Source of the DNA: Brassica napus
Taxonomy: Eukaryota; Streptophyta; Magnoliopsida; Brassicales; Brassicaceae
Reading direction: 5' to 3'
Assembly (NCBI RefSeq): GCF_020379485.1
Contig: NC_063452.1
Location: forward strand, 34,185,608-34,249,607
Length of the DNA: 64,000 bases
Part shown: piece by piece, positions 23,254-35,488 of the stretch
How positions within the stretch are numbered: the first letter of the stretch is position 1
Layout of the letters: the number at the start of each line of letters is the position of its first letter
Made by a program: the position numbers and the translations under genes
The notes under the pieces: generated by a model
The model's input: only the letters and a program-made list of their open reading frames with translations
Told to the model about the DNA's origin: nothing
Database searches by the model: none

Positions 23254-24369
23254 CATATTATAAGTACAGAATTGGTAATTTCTTCAGAGAGTATAGAGAG
23301 ACAGATAAGGACATTGCGTTGCTTTTAAACAAGGTCAGTCGTAAACCTAAGAGGACAACGACTTGCTAAATGCCCTCTGCGATACTGGATCTGCAGTCAG
23401 TACCATGGCCATAGACACTGCTGAGCTATTTAGGACTAAAGATGGAACCTTCTCAAGATAGTTTCACTTTTGTGGATAACTCCAAAGCAATCTCAGCAGG
23501 CATTATCAAGAATGTTAAGGTGGAGATAGGGGAATGCATTATCCCTGTGGACTTTCATGTCGTTGAGATCAAATCAGGCAAGACATCTTCTCGACTTTTT
23601 GGAAGAGCCTTCATTGCTACAATGGGGGCAGTTTGTGATCTAAAAAGGAATAAGATGTGCTTGACTAATGTTGATGAAAGAGTCTTCTATGATCATGTGG
23701 AAAAGAAGAAGAGTGAGGAGTTTATTTCATGCATAGAGACATGTTTGAAGATCCATCACATACATCTGATTCAAATCGCGAGCCTACAAAACCAGCTTCA
23801 CCATCGGTCGACATTCAGCCTACAGCATCGGTCAACAGGCTACCTAGAGAATCGATCGACATTCAACCATCCACATCGATTGACACCCTCCAAATTTCAT
23901 AACAGACCAAGACTGAAAAGTCTAAGTCTGGGGGAAGGACTAGGAAGAGGAAGAAGCAAAAGAAGAAGAATATAAATGTGAATTTCCTGTCACGAGTCCC
24001 TTCGCAATGCCAAGAAGAAAGTCTTCAGTATAGAGTGCGCTGCAAAGGAGGTCCAGAACATTTTACCAAGGTTAGAGTGCTATGTGATCCAGAGCTGGGA
24101 GAGAAAAGGAAAGTTTCTGCAAGAGCTTTTATCAACTGCATACACAAGATGAGAAAGAGAGATATTGAGCCTTGTTTTGGTGCGAGTTCACATTCTCATC
24201 CGGATTAAATCAGATCTCCAAAAGTCAATCTAATGACTAAAAATAAGCGTTGAGTGGGAGGCAACCTACTGTTAGGTAAGTTTTGATTATTTATTTTTAT
24301 GTTATACTGATTTTCGCATTTATTTATTTCAGGAAGAATATGATGAACAGTGACGAAACTGTAGCAAAC
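23254..24369 (+). pseudogene. Aspartic protease region of an RT-less Athila-like element (left part)
   Basis: NALCDTGSAVSTM near 23372 is an aspartic protease active site (D-T-G). After a frameshift near 23436, SFTFVDNSKAISAG and LFGRAFIATMGAVCDLK complete the fold. The following part has QHRST and ENRST repeats encoded by TCGGTCGA/TCGATCGA motifs, then FLSRVPSQCQEE. The same region occurs twice at 57.6-60.9 kb. After 24208 a conserved GAGTGGGAGGCAACC block begins the 3' noncoding part. The 5' end is cut by the Tat LTR; the 3' end is interrupted by Athila at CAAAC and resumes at 43853. Confidence 0.75.
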
Positions 24370-25495
24370 TGATACACTCAAACTAAACATTTTCTACTGT
24401 CAAGTTAACAGAGGTTATTGTACTATTTAAAATTCAGTCCAGAGGACCAGTCTACACTTTATTCTTATGAGTTTTCAACTTAGCTAAAACCAAAAGTGGG
24501 GTTTGAATTAAATAGTGACGTGCAAGTAAAGTAAATGATTGTAAAGAGTAAAATCAATATTAAAGAGAAGCCAGTCTAGGGTTTCTCATGGGGTGTTGAT
24601 GCTAAACCAAACATTTATTCAAGCGCAATGCAGCAAATTCTAGAACACGGATCACTCAAGTAGAGCAGCCCACTGTCGTGACGCTGCTCCCTTTGCGGAT
24701 CGACCTTGATGCCTAAACTCTCGTTTGGGTCAGGGATCGACTGCAAGCAATAGAGATCAAGTCCGATAGGTTCACCGAGCACCCTAGTATCTACTTTCGC
24801 TGACTAGGGATGCTCGGCTCATTCACTCAATATCAAGCTATCGACTACACGGTTAAAGGGCAGATTAAACTTAAGATCTAGCAGTAACTGATCAGGTTAA
24901 AGCTAGCATTAAGAACAGAGATGAACAAAGACACAATATGGTCGCTTATTTATGTTTACCTTTCACGACCAACACCCTAGAACCCTAGACAAGCTAGCCG
25001 ACTACTCAGCCATTAAACAAGATGAACAAGACATAATAACTTAATGATAGTGCATATAATTCCAAAGAGAAATCAATAGGGTTCAGGATGATCTTCTCCC
25101 TTACAATAGCAAAATCCAAAATATCCATCTAGGTCTTCTTGCAAAACTAGCGTAAAAAGAAAATAAAGATAAGGATGGCTTTTTATACAGAGGCGCCCTC
25201 GACTTCAGAGGAGGGAATAAGTGATTAGGGCAAATCTTTGAAAGATATGGAAACTTCAATAAATGTCGGGAACAATCGCCGGAATGTTCCTTGTTGGATC
25301 AACCGTCAGACTGCTCCGCATGATTGTTCTGCGGGGAAAGACTCCAATTCTTGCTCCTTTCTTTACGCTTCTTCGTTCAACTCTTTAGCCTACTCCAGGC
25401 CTAAAATGACTCTAAAAGTACTGGACTAACTCGATAAAACATTGAAAACAAGTTATAAATCCTTTGTAAAATGGTGCCAAAAACACCATATATCA
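24370..25495 (-). repeat. Athila 3' LTR (1126 bp)
   Basis: The minus strand starts TGATATATGG at 25495 and ends GTGTATCA at 24370. It matches the 5' LTR at 42981-43852 but keeps about 250 bases (roughly 24862-25105) missing there. Confidence 0.9.
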
Positions 25496-25507
25496 ATTCC
25501 CCCAGAC
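25496..25507 (-). other. Athila polypurine tract
   Basis: The minus strand reads GTCTGGGGGAAT directly before the 3' LTR; the same AGTCTGGGGGA core precedes the Athila-like LTRs at 45936 and 55247. Confidence 0.85.
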
Positions 25508-27197
25508 TTAGATCCTTGTTTGTCCTTGAACAAAGGCAAGTATCAAGATCAGGGAGAAAGGTTTGAAAGAGTGGGAATTCTCCTATTCTCAACAACCATA
25601 CCTTAACCACGAATCTCTGAACCATTCAAGCAGGAAAGTAGGACCACACACTCTTACCAGAACCTCCACTGATCGTTGTTCAAAGATCAGCTCCATACTC
25701 TACATCTCAAACCTGAAAAAGCACAATATCGAGACAGAACTCCCTACATTCGTGTAAGAGTGGAGTGAACCTCTCATCATAGGCACTATTCAGGGTAGAC
25801 GGCTAGGTGTGGAACATGCTAATTTTATAGTGGAGTTTAAGAGTGTTTAGGGGCTACCAAACTTTGTAGTGGATGCAGAATATCGCGTAAAATAGCAAGA
25901 GAGGACGGATCCATTGATGTCCACAGCCCCTTACTCGTTTTGCTAACACTGGAGCGACTGCTCTGACTGTTCGCCTGCTCTCCATCGTTGGTACCAACTC
26001 TTTCTGTTTAACCTCTGGGTGGTTCAGTTTTCCTTGGTTCTTCCCTCATAATCCTCATAGCGTCTCAAAAATAGAGCTATGTTCAGAATCTCGGTATGAA
26101 GAAAGACGGCATGTTAAACAAGTAGAAGCAGTTGTGATCGATCTCATCAGAGAGCAGCCTGACAAGTGTATATAGTAGAGAATTCTTCTTCATCTAGCTT
26201 CAACCGAATTGGCTCAAGAGGATCGACATCCAACAAGTTGTCGACGTCTGCATCAATATAGTCCTCCTTCTCCATCAGTGATCTCATATAGAAGAAAGAA
26301 TTTTTTTTTTTTTTTACTGAATGACTAACGATGAGATCAAAGATGATGGTGTGACGGAGAAGGAGGTAATGCATGGAATGATTGGAGCCTCTGGCGGTTC
26401 TACTCGTTCCACCTTGTTCCCCACCTTTGTCATGGTGGTGACTGTTTGGGAGCAGCTGCTCTGCCTTCTAAACTGACTGTTCTCCTTGTTTGTATGAAAC
26501 CTTGCAACAGTAATGAGTAAGAGGCTGCGTCTATCCTTTCCTCTCCAACTTTTTTGCACATCTGTACATATGAAACAAAAGAACAAAATGCATGAAGGTG
26601 GAATAAAGGCTTGGGTACAAGGTAGGAACTAGCTAAATGAGCTAGCCACTCAGGAATAGCAAGATAGGTAGAAATGATAAGAAGTCCTGAGTGTGAGTCT
26701 CGTTTCCCTGATCTAATGCCCATAACAAGAGGAATTTGCAATCAATATTAGGTTCAAGTTAGGTGGAGTTAAGTCTACCCAGTGTAACATGATCGGCTGA
26801 AAACTTCTGGAGAGTCAAGTGAGATAAGTCAGGGTTATTCCAGGTCCAAGTATAGGTCTTTCGTCACTGCTAAAGTCACTGAATAAGAAGGTTAAAGCAC
26901 GAGGTGGTTAAAAGATCATCACAAAATAAGGTCCTAATTCCCACAAGAGCTTAGACTGACTCGATAAAAACACAAAGACTGACTCAAACATGAAAGCCAA
27001 AATAAACAAAAGGGAGATTAGTAGCACACAATCGCCTCCCCCAGACTTACTTCACACCATCCCTTGTTGTGAAAATAAATCGAGGAAGGCTCAAAGAAAC
27101 CAAATAAAAGCAAACAAAAGCGAGAAAAAAAAATTGTTCAGATGGATAACACAATGAGATAAGATGGTGTGGCGGATCAGTCCGACTCCCCGCTCTC
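25508..27197 (-). other. Athila 3' noncoding region between ORF-1 and 3' LTR
   Basis: About 1.7 kb with no supported gene on either strand. The short frames (for example 26147-26374 and 26430-26741) show no domain. A long noncoding stretch before the 3' LTR is normal for Athila. The block is cut at 27195-27197 (CTC) by the CACTA insertion. Confidence 0.6.
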
Positions 27198-27480
27198 CAC
27201 TACAAGAAATATGGCCTTTTATAGCATAGCGGGATAGCACGGATTTTCAACCTGCTATGGTAGATAATTTTTTCGATTTCGGGACATATTCATAGCATTA
27301 ACTTAATGCTGTCGGGAAAAATTCACAGAGCGGGAATAGAAAAGCACGCGTACCGCTTATACTTAGTGAAAATTTGAGAACCACGAAATACTAAATCTAT
27401 TCCCTCTTTACTGTAACACTTAGGATACATAAGGATACAAAAAATGATTGTCGACAACTAAATTAAAAAAAAATGAGTAA
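27198..27480 (+). repeat. CACTA 5' terminal and subterminal region
   Basis: The terminal repeat is followed by TATAGCAT, GGGATAGCAC, CTGCTATGG and CATAGCAT motifs on both strands, the kind of short repeated sites that TNPA-type proteins bind in this superfamily. There is no coding capacity. Confidence 0.7.
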
Positions 27481-27808
27481 CTCTCTCTCTCAGTCGAGAA
27501 AACCCTACCCCTTTCTCCCACACCCAAATCTCTCCGTCGACACCTTGAAGCTCGATTCCATGTTCTGTAACCTGTGATATTCTCCAGCTCTCTCTCTCTC
27601 TCTCGAAAACCCTAACCTCTTTCTCCCACAACCAAAACTCTCCGTCGACACCTTGAAGCTCGATTTCGTGTTCTGTAACCTGTGATACTCTCCAGCTCTC
27701 TCTCTCTCTCTCGAAAACCCTAGCCCCTCTCTCCCACAACCGAAACTCTCCGTCGAGACCTTGAAGCTCGGTTTTGTGGTTTGTAACCTGTGGTACTCTC
27801 CAGCTCAA
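27481..27808 (+). repeat. Three tandem 107-108-bp repeats in CACTA leader
   Basis: Units start near AACCCTA at 27501, 27608 and 27716 and contain CTCCGTCGACACCTTGAAGC, CTGTAACCTGTG and a (CT)n tract. They precede the transposase gene and may be its promoter or 5' untranslated region. The minus-strand frame across them (27458-27823) with a repeated ELQGVDGE unit is a consequence of the repetition. Confidence 0.85.
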
Positions 27809-28343
27809 GTCGACTCGAACCAAAGAGGTTTATTTTCTTCGATATCTCAGTTTCCCTTGATTCTCATTTCTTTTATTATGATATGTTTGATTCTGATATG
27901 TTTGATTCTGATTTAAATTGTTTAATTCTCGTGGCTTTAGTACATGTTTATGGTTTGTTTTAGTCTCGGCTTAGTCATTACATGCTTCTGATTTGTTTAA
28001 GTCTTTGCTTAGTCATAACATGATTCTCATTTGTTTGACTCTCGTTGACTACTTTACTGAGTGTTGTTAATTTTTTTCAGAATTTAGCTTCATTTGTTTG
28101 ACTCTCGTTGGCTACTTTACTCTCGTTGGTTTCTATTTTCTGTGACCATTTTACTTGTTGGTTATTTAGAATTTGTGTATTTTGTGACCATTTTACTCGT
28201 TCTAATGGTTTTAAAGAAGTATAGATCAAACAATGTTGGAGAAGGCGTGGGTTCATCTGTCAAGGTAAGAAATCAACATTTATTGATCCATGTCAGTACT
28301 CAGTAGGGCATTTGAGTGTTTAATGAATTGTTCTGTTTGGTTA

Positions 28344-31300
28344 TGTTATAACTACAGAGTTGATCCTGCTTATGAGAAGGGTGCATGGGACTTTGTCCAA
28401 GCTGTGTCTGCGGGAGATGGAGCTGATAAGTTCATTATCTGCCCTTGCACAGACTGTCGGAATGTAGATCGGCATTCAGCTGCAGATATAGTCGATCATC
28501 TGGTTAGAAGGGGAATGGATGAGGTGTACAAGCAGCGTAAGGACTGGTATCATCATGGAGAAGTATACTCTGTGGCTGAAGGCGAGATGAAAGAGAAGCA
28601 GTGGAATGAAGAGATTGTTGGGTTGTACAGAGCTGTTGAGAATTTAGATGAAGAGTTAGCTACTGAACGTGACTTCTGTGAGATGGCAGAGGGAGAAGAC
28701 ATGAAAGAAGATGAGTTCTTGGCAAATATTGCAGATGCTGAAACCCCATTATATCCAAGCTGCGCAAACCATAGCAAGTTATCAGCCATCGTGTCATTGT
28801 TTAGGCTGAAGACTAAGAATGGCTGGTCTGACAAGAGCTTCGATGATCTACTTGAGACGTTGCCGGAGATGTTACCAGAGGATAACGTGTTGCATACATC
28901 ACTGTACGAAGTTAAGAAGTTCTTGAAGTCTTTTGATATGGGTTATGAGAAGATTCATGCGTGTGTTAATGATCGCTGCCTGTTTAGAAAGAAGTTGAAG
29001 AAGCTCGACAGTTGTCCTAAATGTAAGGCCTCAAGATGGAAGAATAACCAGCACACTGGTGAGATCAAGAAAGGTGTCCCACAGAAAGTATTAAGATACT
29101 TTCCAATAATCCCACGGCTAAAGAGGATGTTTAGGTCTGAAGAAATGGCCAGAAACCTAAGGTGGCATTCTACTAACCAGAGCAGCGATGGGAAACTAAG
29201 GCATCCCGTAGATTCTGTGACATGGAAACAAATGAATGACAAGTATCCCACATTTGCCGCTGAGGAAAGGAATATACGGCTGGGACTCTCTATGGATGGA
29301 TTTAATCCTTTCAACATGCAGAGCAGTAAGTACAGTTGTTGGCCTGTGCTGTTAGTTAACTACAATTTGCCTACCTATGTATGAAGAAGGAGAATATCAT
29401 GCTAACACTGCTCATTCCTGGTCCACAACAGCCTGATAATAGTATTGATGTCTACTTAGAGCCATTAATAGAGGATTTAAATCAGTTGTGGAGCAAAAGA
29501 GAGTCAACATATGATGTTGTGAGTAACACTGCATTTACAATGAAGGCAATGCTGCTCTGCATTATTAGTGATTTCCCAGCCTATGGAAATCTAGCTGGAT
29601 GCAAAGTGAAAGGAAAAATGGGTTGTCCTGTGTGCGGGAAACACACAGATAGTATGTGGCTGAAGTTCTGTAGGAAGCATGTGTATATGTCTCATAGAAA
29701 GGGTCTCCCACCAACGCATAGATATAGGTCGAAGAAGGCTTGGTTTGATGGACAAGCTGAACAAAGGAGAAAGTCTAGGATACTATCTGGTCATGACATT
29801 TCCAATAACCTGAAGCACTTTGTTAACAACTTTGGGAATTTTAAAGAAGGTAGAACGAAGAGGAAAAGAACCGTGAGTGTTGAAGAAGACTGTGATATTG
29901 AGGACGTTTCCAGTGAATCTGAGGCAGAGGAAGAAGATGAAGTTGATGAGGAGGAGTTGTCAAGATGGAAAAAAAGATCTATCTTCTTTTAACTTCCTTA
30001 TTGGGAGGTAAGTCTTATATTGAACACATAATATTCCTTGTATATTATTATCTTTAAGACTCTCACAGTTTTGCTTCTTTTGTATTGATATTTAGGAACT
30101 ACCCGTGAGGCATAATTTGGACGTAATGCAACGTTACTTCACTGTGGGAATTCGAAGGATGGTCTCGATACACGTAAGGATCTGGAACATCTTGGTATTA
30201 GAAAGGATCTGCACCCGAGGGCCAAAGGGAAAAGGACTTACCTGCCAGCAGCACCTTGGTCTTTGTCGAAGAGTGAGAAGAAAGTATTCTGCAAGCGACT
30301 TTCTGATTTTAAAGGACCTGATGGATATTGTTCAAACATATCTAGGGGTGTTTCAGTAGAAGGGTGTAAGGTATCAGGTCTCAAATCACATGATTATCAT
30401 GTGCTGATGCAACAGTTACTCCCGGTTGCAGTTAGAGGATTATTACCTAAAGGCCCGAGACTAGCAATATTACGGATGTGTGCATTCTTCAACCGGTTAT
30501 GCCAGCGAGTAATAGATGTAGAGCAGATTTCAAAATTGGAAGCAGAAGTTGTGGAAACTCTCTGTATGTTTGAGAGATTTTTTCCTCCAAGCTTCTTCGA
30601 CATAATGGTTCATGTGACAGTTCATCTTGGAAGGGAAGCTAAACTATGTGGTCCAGTCCATTTTCGCTGGATGTATCCATTTGAGAGGTAACTTATACTA
30701 TATTTAAATTTTAAAATCTCTAGACTGTGACTAAAACTTTTTTTACTCTATGTAGACACATGAAGATCCTGAAAGACTATGTTAGAAACACTGCGAGGCC
30801 AGAGGGTTGTATTGCTGAGTCCTATCTTGCAGAAGAGTGCATGCAGTTCTGCAGTGCGTTTCTTAAAACGACAACCAATGTGGAGGAGAAATTAGATAGG
30901 AATGCTGACTATGAGAGCCAGACAATCCTAGAGGGACGTCCAATATCGGCACCAAAATCAATTAACCTGTCTGAAATGGAGAAGAAAACAGCCCACCTTG
31001 CTGTCCTACAGAACACATCTGTTGTTGACCCTTATGTTGAGTAAGTGACTGCATTTTTTAACTTCGTAACCTATAAGCTACGTAGGAACTGAAACATTTG
31101 TTTTTTGTGTCACAACCATGCATCTACAATTTCTACAAGACACAAATGCAAGATGTAGACGTGATGCAACATATTTGTGGAGTACACATACCCTGAATTT
31201 TGCTTCTTGGTTAAAAGAGCAGGTAAGTTTATAACAGTTGTTGCGTTTCTGAATTAATTATTCTTCTATTCTGACAATTGATTATACTTTTTGCTAGATA

Positions 31301-31870
31301 AAAGTGGATTCTGAAACACATGGAGAGACTCTAAAATGGTTGGCATATGGTCCATGTAGTACTGCAAGGTCATATACAGGCTACATAGTGAACGGACAGC
31401 GCTTTCACACAAACTCAGTTCAGAGGCTGAGCCAAAACAGTGGAGTATTTTATGAGGCTACTGCAATGTGTAGAGCGAGTGCAAAAGACACTTCACAAGT
31501 CGTCGATTTGGTATCATACTATGGGAGAGTTACAGAGATTATCTTGTTGGACTATAATGTCTTTTACGTCCCTCTATTCAGGTGTCAATGGGACGTACGA
31601 GGAAACGGAGTTAAGGTGGAAGATGGGTACACACTTGTTAACTTGAATCAGTCTCAAGTTTCCTTTAATAGGGATCCATACATATTAGCTTCTTAGGCAA
31701 AACAAGTGTTTTACTCAAGGGAGGATGATACATCCTGCTGGTATGTTGTCCTAAGAGGTCCATCAAGAAGATACAATGAAACAGAAGAAGAAGATGTCAA
31801 CATAGATATTGGACCATTGCCATCAATCATTGATATGGATGTTGAAATAGATGAAGCTCACAATGCCTGA
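28344..31870 (+). pseudogene. TNP2-like CACTA transposase
   Basis: The N-terminal transposase-associated domain is at about 28356-28560 (CPCTDCRNVDRH, DWYHHGE). The TNP2/Transposase_21 core follows (GLSMDGFNPFN, LIPGPQQPDNSIDVYL, GCPVCGKHT), then DUF4218-like (FFPPSFFDIMVHVTVHLGRE, 30580-30690) and DUF4216-like (VPLFRCQWDVRGNGV, 31580-31870) regions. Introns are suggested near 30017-30095, 30690-30756 and 31042-31300. Damage includes a frameshift at about 29378 (NLP/MKKEN), Glu-to-stop near 29989, a disrupted stretch after 30120 and a stop near 31694. It would cut and join element ends. Confidence 0.85.
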
Positions 31871-32080
31871 GTTGATTGTGAAGGCATATATGTGTGATGC
31901 ATGTCATATGTGTCTTGCTTGATGCTTGACTGTTTTGTGTTCTTTTGTGAGGTCTTCTGTGATATGTGTCTTGTTTGATGCTTGACTCTTGTGTATTCTT
32001 TTTTGTGATGACTGATGTAGTTTCATAGTTCTTTTTGTATCTTGTACTAACTAATGTGTAATTTGTTTCAGGTGAATTAA

Positions 32081-34915
32081 ATGGGTCGTCCAAAGACTAC
32101 AGGAATGAAAAAGAATGCGCCTACTAGTAAGGTCACCAACAAAGACACGAAGATCACAAAGAGGGGCAGGAAGAAGAAGTCTGATGTGGAAGTAGAATTT
32201 ATTGGTACTGTAGAATGTCAACCGTAGCATGATTCTGAAAAAGATCAGGAGCCTGTCGCTGAGAAGGAGCATGAAGAGATTCGAGAAAATGAAGAAACTG
32301 CAGCTGCTAACGAGCATGAAGAGCCGGAAGAGGCTAACAGGGCCGTGGAGACTGACGTTAACGAGCAGGAAGAAGAGCCTGAAGGAGAGGTGGAATTGAG
32401 TGAAGTTCAGCCTAAGCAGAAGAAACACCGAGGTCCAACCAAGATGAAGCACATCGCCAGAGATCCAAATGCTAGAGAAAGAGTGGAGTTCAATGATTTT
32501 GGAGATCCTGTTGGTGAAGGATCAGTGAAGCTGTCTTCATACCTAGGTCCACTAGTGCTGGAACATGTTCCTGTCACATTTGATGATTGGAGGAAAATCA
32601 GTGAGGAAGTTAAAACTGTTCTTTGGAAATCTGTTCAGGTGACTTTCTCCTATTACATTTTCACATTTGATGGTTCTGTATCGATATCTGTAATTAATTT
32701 GATATATTTATGATTGTAGGCAAGGTTTGAGCTTGATGAAGACTATCAGAAGAATGCTGTGTTGAAGCAAATGGGATGTTTATGGAGGGCGTCAAAATCA
32801 AGACTTGTCACGCAGATAAGGGGCAAAACTACTAACCAAGAGAGGATGAATCTGAGACCAAAGAATGTTAATCCAGTGGAGTGGCAAAAATTTGTCAAGT
32901 GTAAAATCAGTTCAGACTTTAAGGTATTGAGTGATAAATACAAGGAGATGAGGAGCAAACAAATTCCTCACACTTGTAGCCGTAGAGGAATGGTTAGACT
33001 AGCGGAGGATATGGTACATTTCTTCACCTTATCTATTTACTTTTTCTTCACTTACTACCTTTTTCACATCTGATGTCATGTTTTCATCAGAAACAAGAGA
33101 GTGGTGGAGTATCGAAAGTGAGTAGGCTTAAAGTGTGGGTCAAGTTACGTACAAAAAAAAAATGGAACACCAGTCAATATGCTAGCTGCGGAGAAGTTTG
33201 TAAGTAGTTTTTTTTGGTGCTTCAAAGATATTACTATATGCTTAGTAACATATTTTTTGTTGACAGAAAAAGGCAGCTGAGATCGTTGATCACAGTGCTA
33301 ATTCTAATTCAACAAACCTTAGTGTGGATCCGCTGTCAGTACTATTAGGACCTGACAATCCTGGTCACTTGAGGGCGATGGGAAGAAACACTGGGAAGAC
33401 GAAGTTAGCTTGTTTTCAAATGAAGAAACAATTTATGGCTGAAATGGAAGAGAAGCACCTTGGTTTGATGAACCAGGTTAACGAGTTGCAATCTGAACTT
33501 GCTAGGATGAAGAGACAGGTTAGTTATACTAAGCATGTTTATATTCTTGGATGTTAGTTATGAGCTGATTACTTACATGCATTTATGTTACAGCAAGAAC
33601 CTGAGATAGGTGAAAACTCAGCTACTGCAAGAGCAAGAGTAAGTAATTTACATCTTCACAATAATTGGTTAGTAATTGTGAAGTAAGTAATGCACTGACA
33701 TGTTTTAAAATATATTTATGTAGAGTGTTAACAAAAGCGCACACCCTAAGTGTGTGTTGGTTGATTGGTCTGGTTCTGATGAAAAAGTTGTTGAGGGTCG
33801 TGTTATTTCATCTGAACCGGAAGACTTTGTGAATGACATCCCTTTAGGTCCTCTTGCTGTTAAAGTATTGGTTGAAACTGCAATCAAGTCCGATGCTTTT
33901 TTATGGAGGCCTGCAACCGGTATGTGTATTGTTGAGCAAGCGGTTGGCGAGATGGTTGCATGGCCTGCCAATAACTGCATTATTTCAGACCAGTCGATGT
34001 ATTCTGAAGATATTCCTCTTAGGGTAAGATGTGTAATCAAGAAGCAAGTTTTTACAGTTTACTTTGTTGTTCTTTGTCTGAGTTGTTGTGATCATTAACA
34101 TATGCTTGTGTCTGCTAGAGCCCAACGGCGTATTCTGTTAACAAATGCAAACTCCTATCACCTTGGACAACTACTGACGAAGTTGTTGCTGAAGGCCGTT
34201 GGCAGTGTCAAGAACCAAAAGCATTGGTTAATCGTCTCCCTCTCGGACCAAATGCAGTGAAAGTATTTGTAGATGTGGTGCATGAACCTGACACATTTCT
34301 GTGGAGACCTAGACCAGAAATGACATACCTTTGGGACTCTGTTAAGCACTTTGTAGCATGGCCTACAAGTAAGTGTATGTTTGAAAACACAACAAATTCA
34401 ACACGACCCACATCTCCTAAAGCATCGACTGCTACAAGCAAATCTCCAGGGCACACATTTTCTGCTTCGTCACCAGTTTCTAAGTCTCCAGTGCAACAAC
34501 CTGCAAAAGCTACTCCGAAGAAAACTCAAGTTGCATCTCCTCTTCGAAGATCTCAGGTAAAGTTCGTAGTAGCTGTCCGTTTGTTGTTATATATTTCATT
34601 GACATAAAATTGTTTGTCTTGAATACATTGTAGCGTCATTGTCAAAACGATGCTGCTCCAAAAGAGAACCAGAAGTGCAAGTTGATGTCCATTAGCGGGA
34701 ACAAGCAGGTGGTTGCAGAAGGACGTTGGGCATCAGACAACCCAGAACAGACTGTTCACTTTGTTCCCTTGGGACCAAATGCAGTTAAAGTCTGGATTGA
34801 TGTGGTGAAGGTGACTTTCGCAGAGGTTTGGGGTCCATCTTCTGAGATCGAGTGTTTGGGAGATGCAATTGGCTCATGCATTGCATGGCCAAAGGAGAAG
34901 GTGATCTTGTGTTAA
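32081..34915 (+). pseudogene. TNPA-like CACTA protein (Transposase_24-like) with three repeated C-terminal modules
   Basis: Start ATG 32081 (MGRPKTTGMKK), a basic N-terminus, an in-frame TAG at 32225, an acidic EEEPEGE tract, then the conserved part ARDPNARERVEFNDFG ... HVPVTFDDWRKIS. An intron fits 32639-32719, with others near 33013-33090, 33200-33266, 33519-33593 and 33640-33722. A coiled coil ends the core (MEEKHLGLMNQVNELQSEL). Three homologous modules follow at about 33750-33990, 34160-34380 and 34690-34910, each with a PLGPxAVKV motif and a final ...AWP. TNPA-type proteins bind subterminal repeats. The one stop could be a readable exception or a lesion. Confidence 0.75.
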
Positions 34916-35488
34916 GACGTCTATCATGTGTAATGTACTATTCTACTCACTCTACTTGGATGTTATTGTGTTCTAGTTTGGATTGAGACTTGTTGTCTGG
35001 GTTATGTTCTAGCTAACTTGTTGTTGTTCGGATTAAGACTTTGTATTTTGGAACTTGTGTCTGCATCAATGAATGTGGCAGGTTATAAGATTTTCAATCG
35101 AATAGGAACAGGTTACCACATAAATAACAACAAATACTATGACACAAAATTACTGCTACGATATCGAAAATATAGCACTAACAAAATTGCTATCATATTG
35201 CAAACCACAATGGTGAATTGTGCCATAAAAATATATATAATAACTTGTAAAATTTGCTATCGTATAGAATATATAGCATCCTATATACATGCTATTATTA
35301 ATATCACTCAGTAATAGCAAACCATAAAAAAAGCTATCATATTGTAAAACTACGATAGCATGTCAAAAAATGCTATAATATAGGGGGGACCTATTATAGC
35401 TCGGGCAGACATAGCGGTTTCAATAACGCTAACAAAGGCATTTAATAGATGTTTCCTTACGCTAAGAAAGGCCATTTTTCTTGTAGTG
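34916..35488 (+). repeat. CACTA 3' subterminal and terminal region
   Basis: A T/A-rich tail with many short copies of GCTAT/ATAGC (35200-35420, for example 'aagctatcat', 'gatagcatg', 'tgctataata') in both orientations, ending in the inverted terminal repeat. No gene. Confidence 0.75.

Larger units (their letters stand above)
27198..35488 (+). mobile_element. Complete CACTA (En/Spm) DNA transposon, TSD CTC
   Basis: It begins CACTACAAGAAA at 27198 and ends TTTCTTGTAGTG at 35488, a perfect 12-bp terminal inverted repeat. CTC at 27195-27197 and 35489-35491 is the 3-bp duplication typical of CACTA elements. Inside are a TNP2-like transposase and a TNPA-like gene, both on the plus strand, and GCTAT-type subterminal motifs at each end. 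It inserted near the end of Athila ORF-1. Confidence 0.96.

Noticed and set aside
27458..27823. Minus-strand ORF with three ELQGVDGE-type repeats
   Set aside because: Opposite strand of the CACTA leader repeat; the peptide repetition follows from the DNA repeat.
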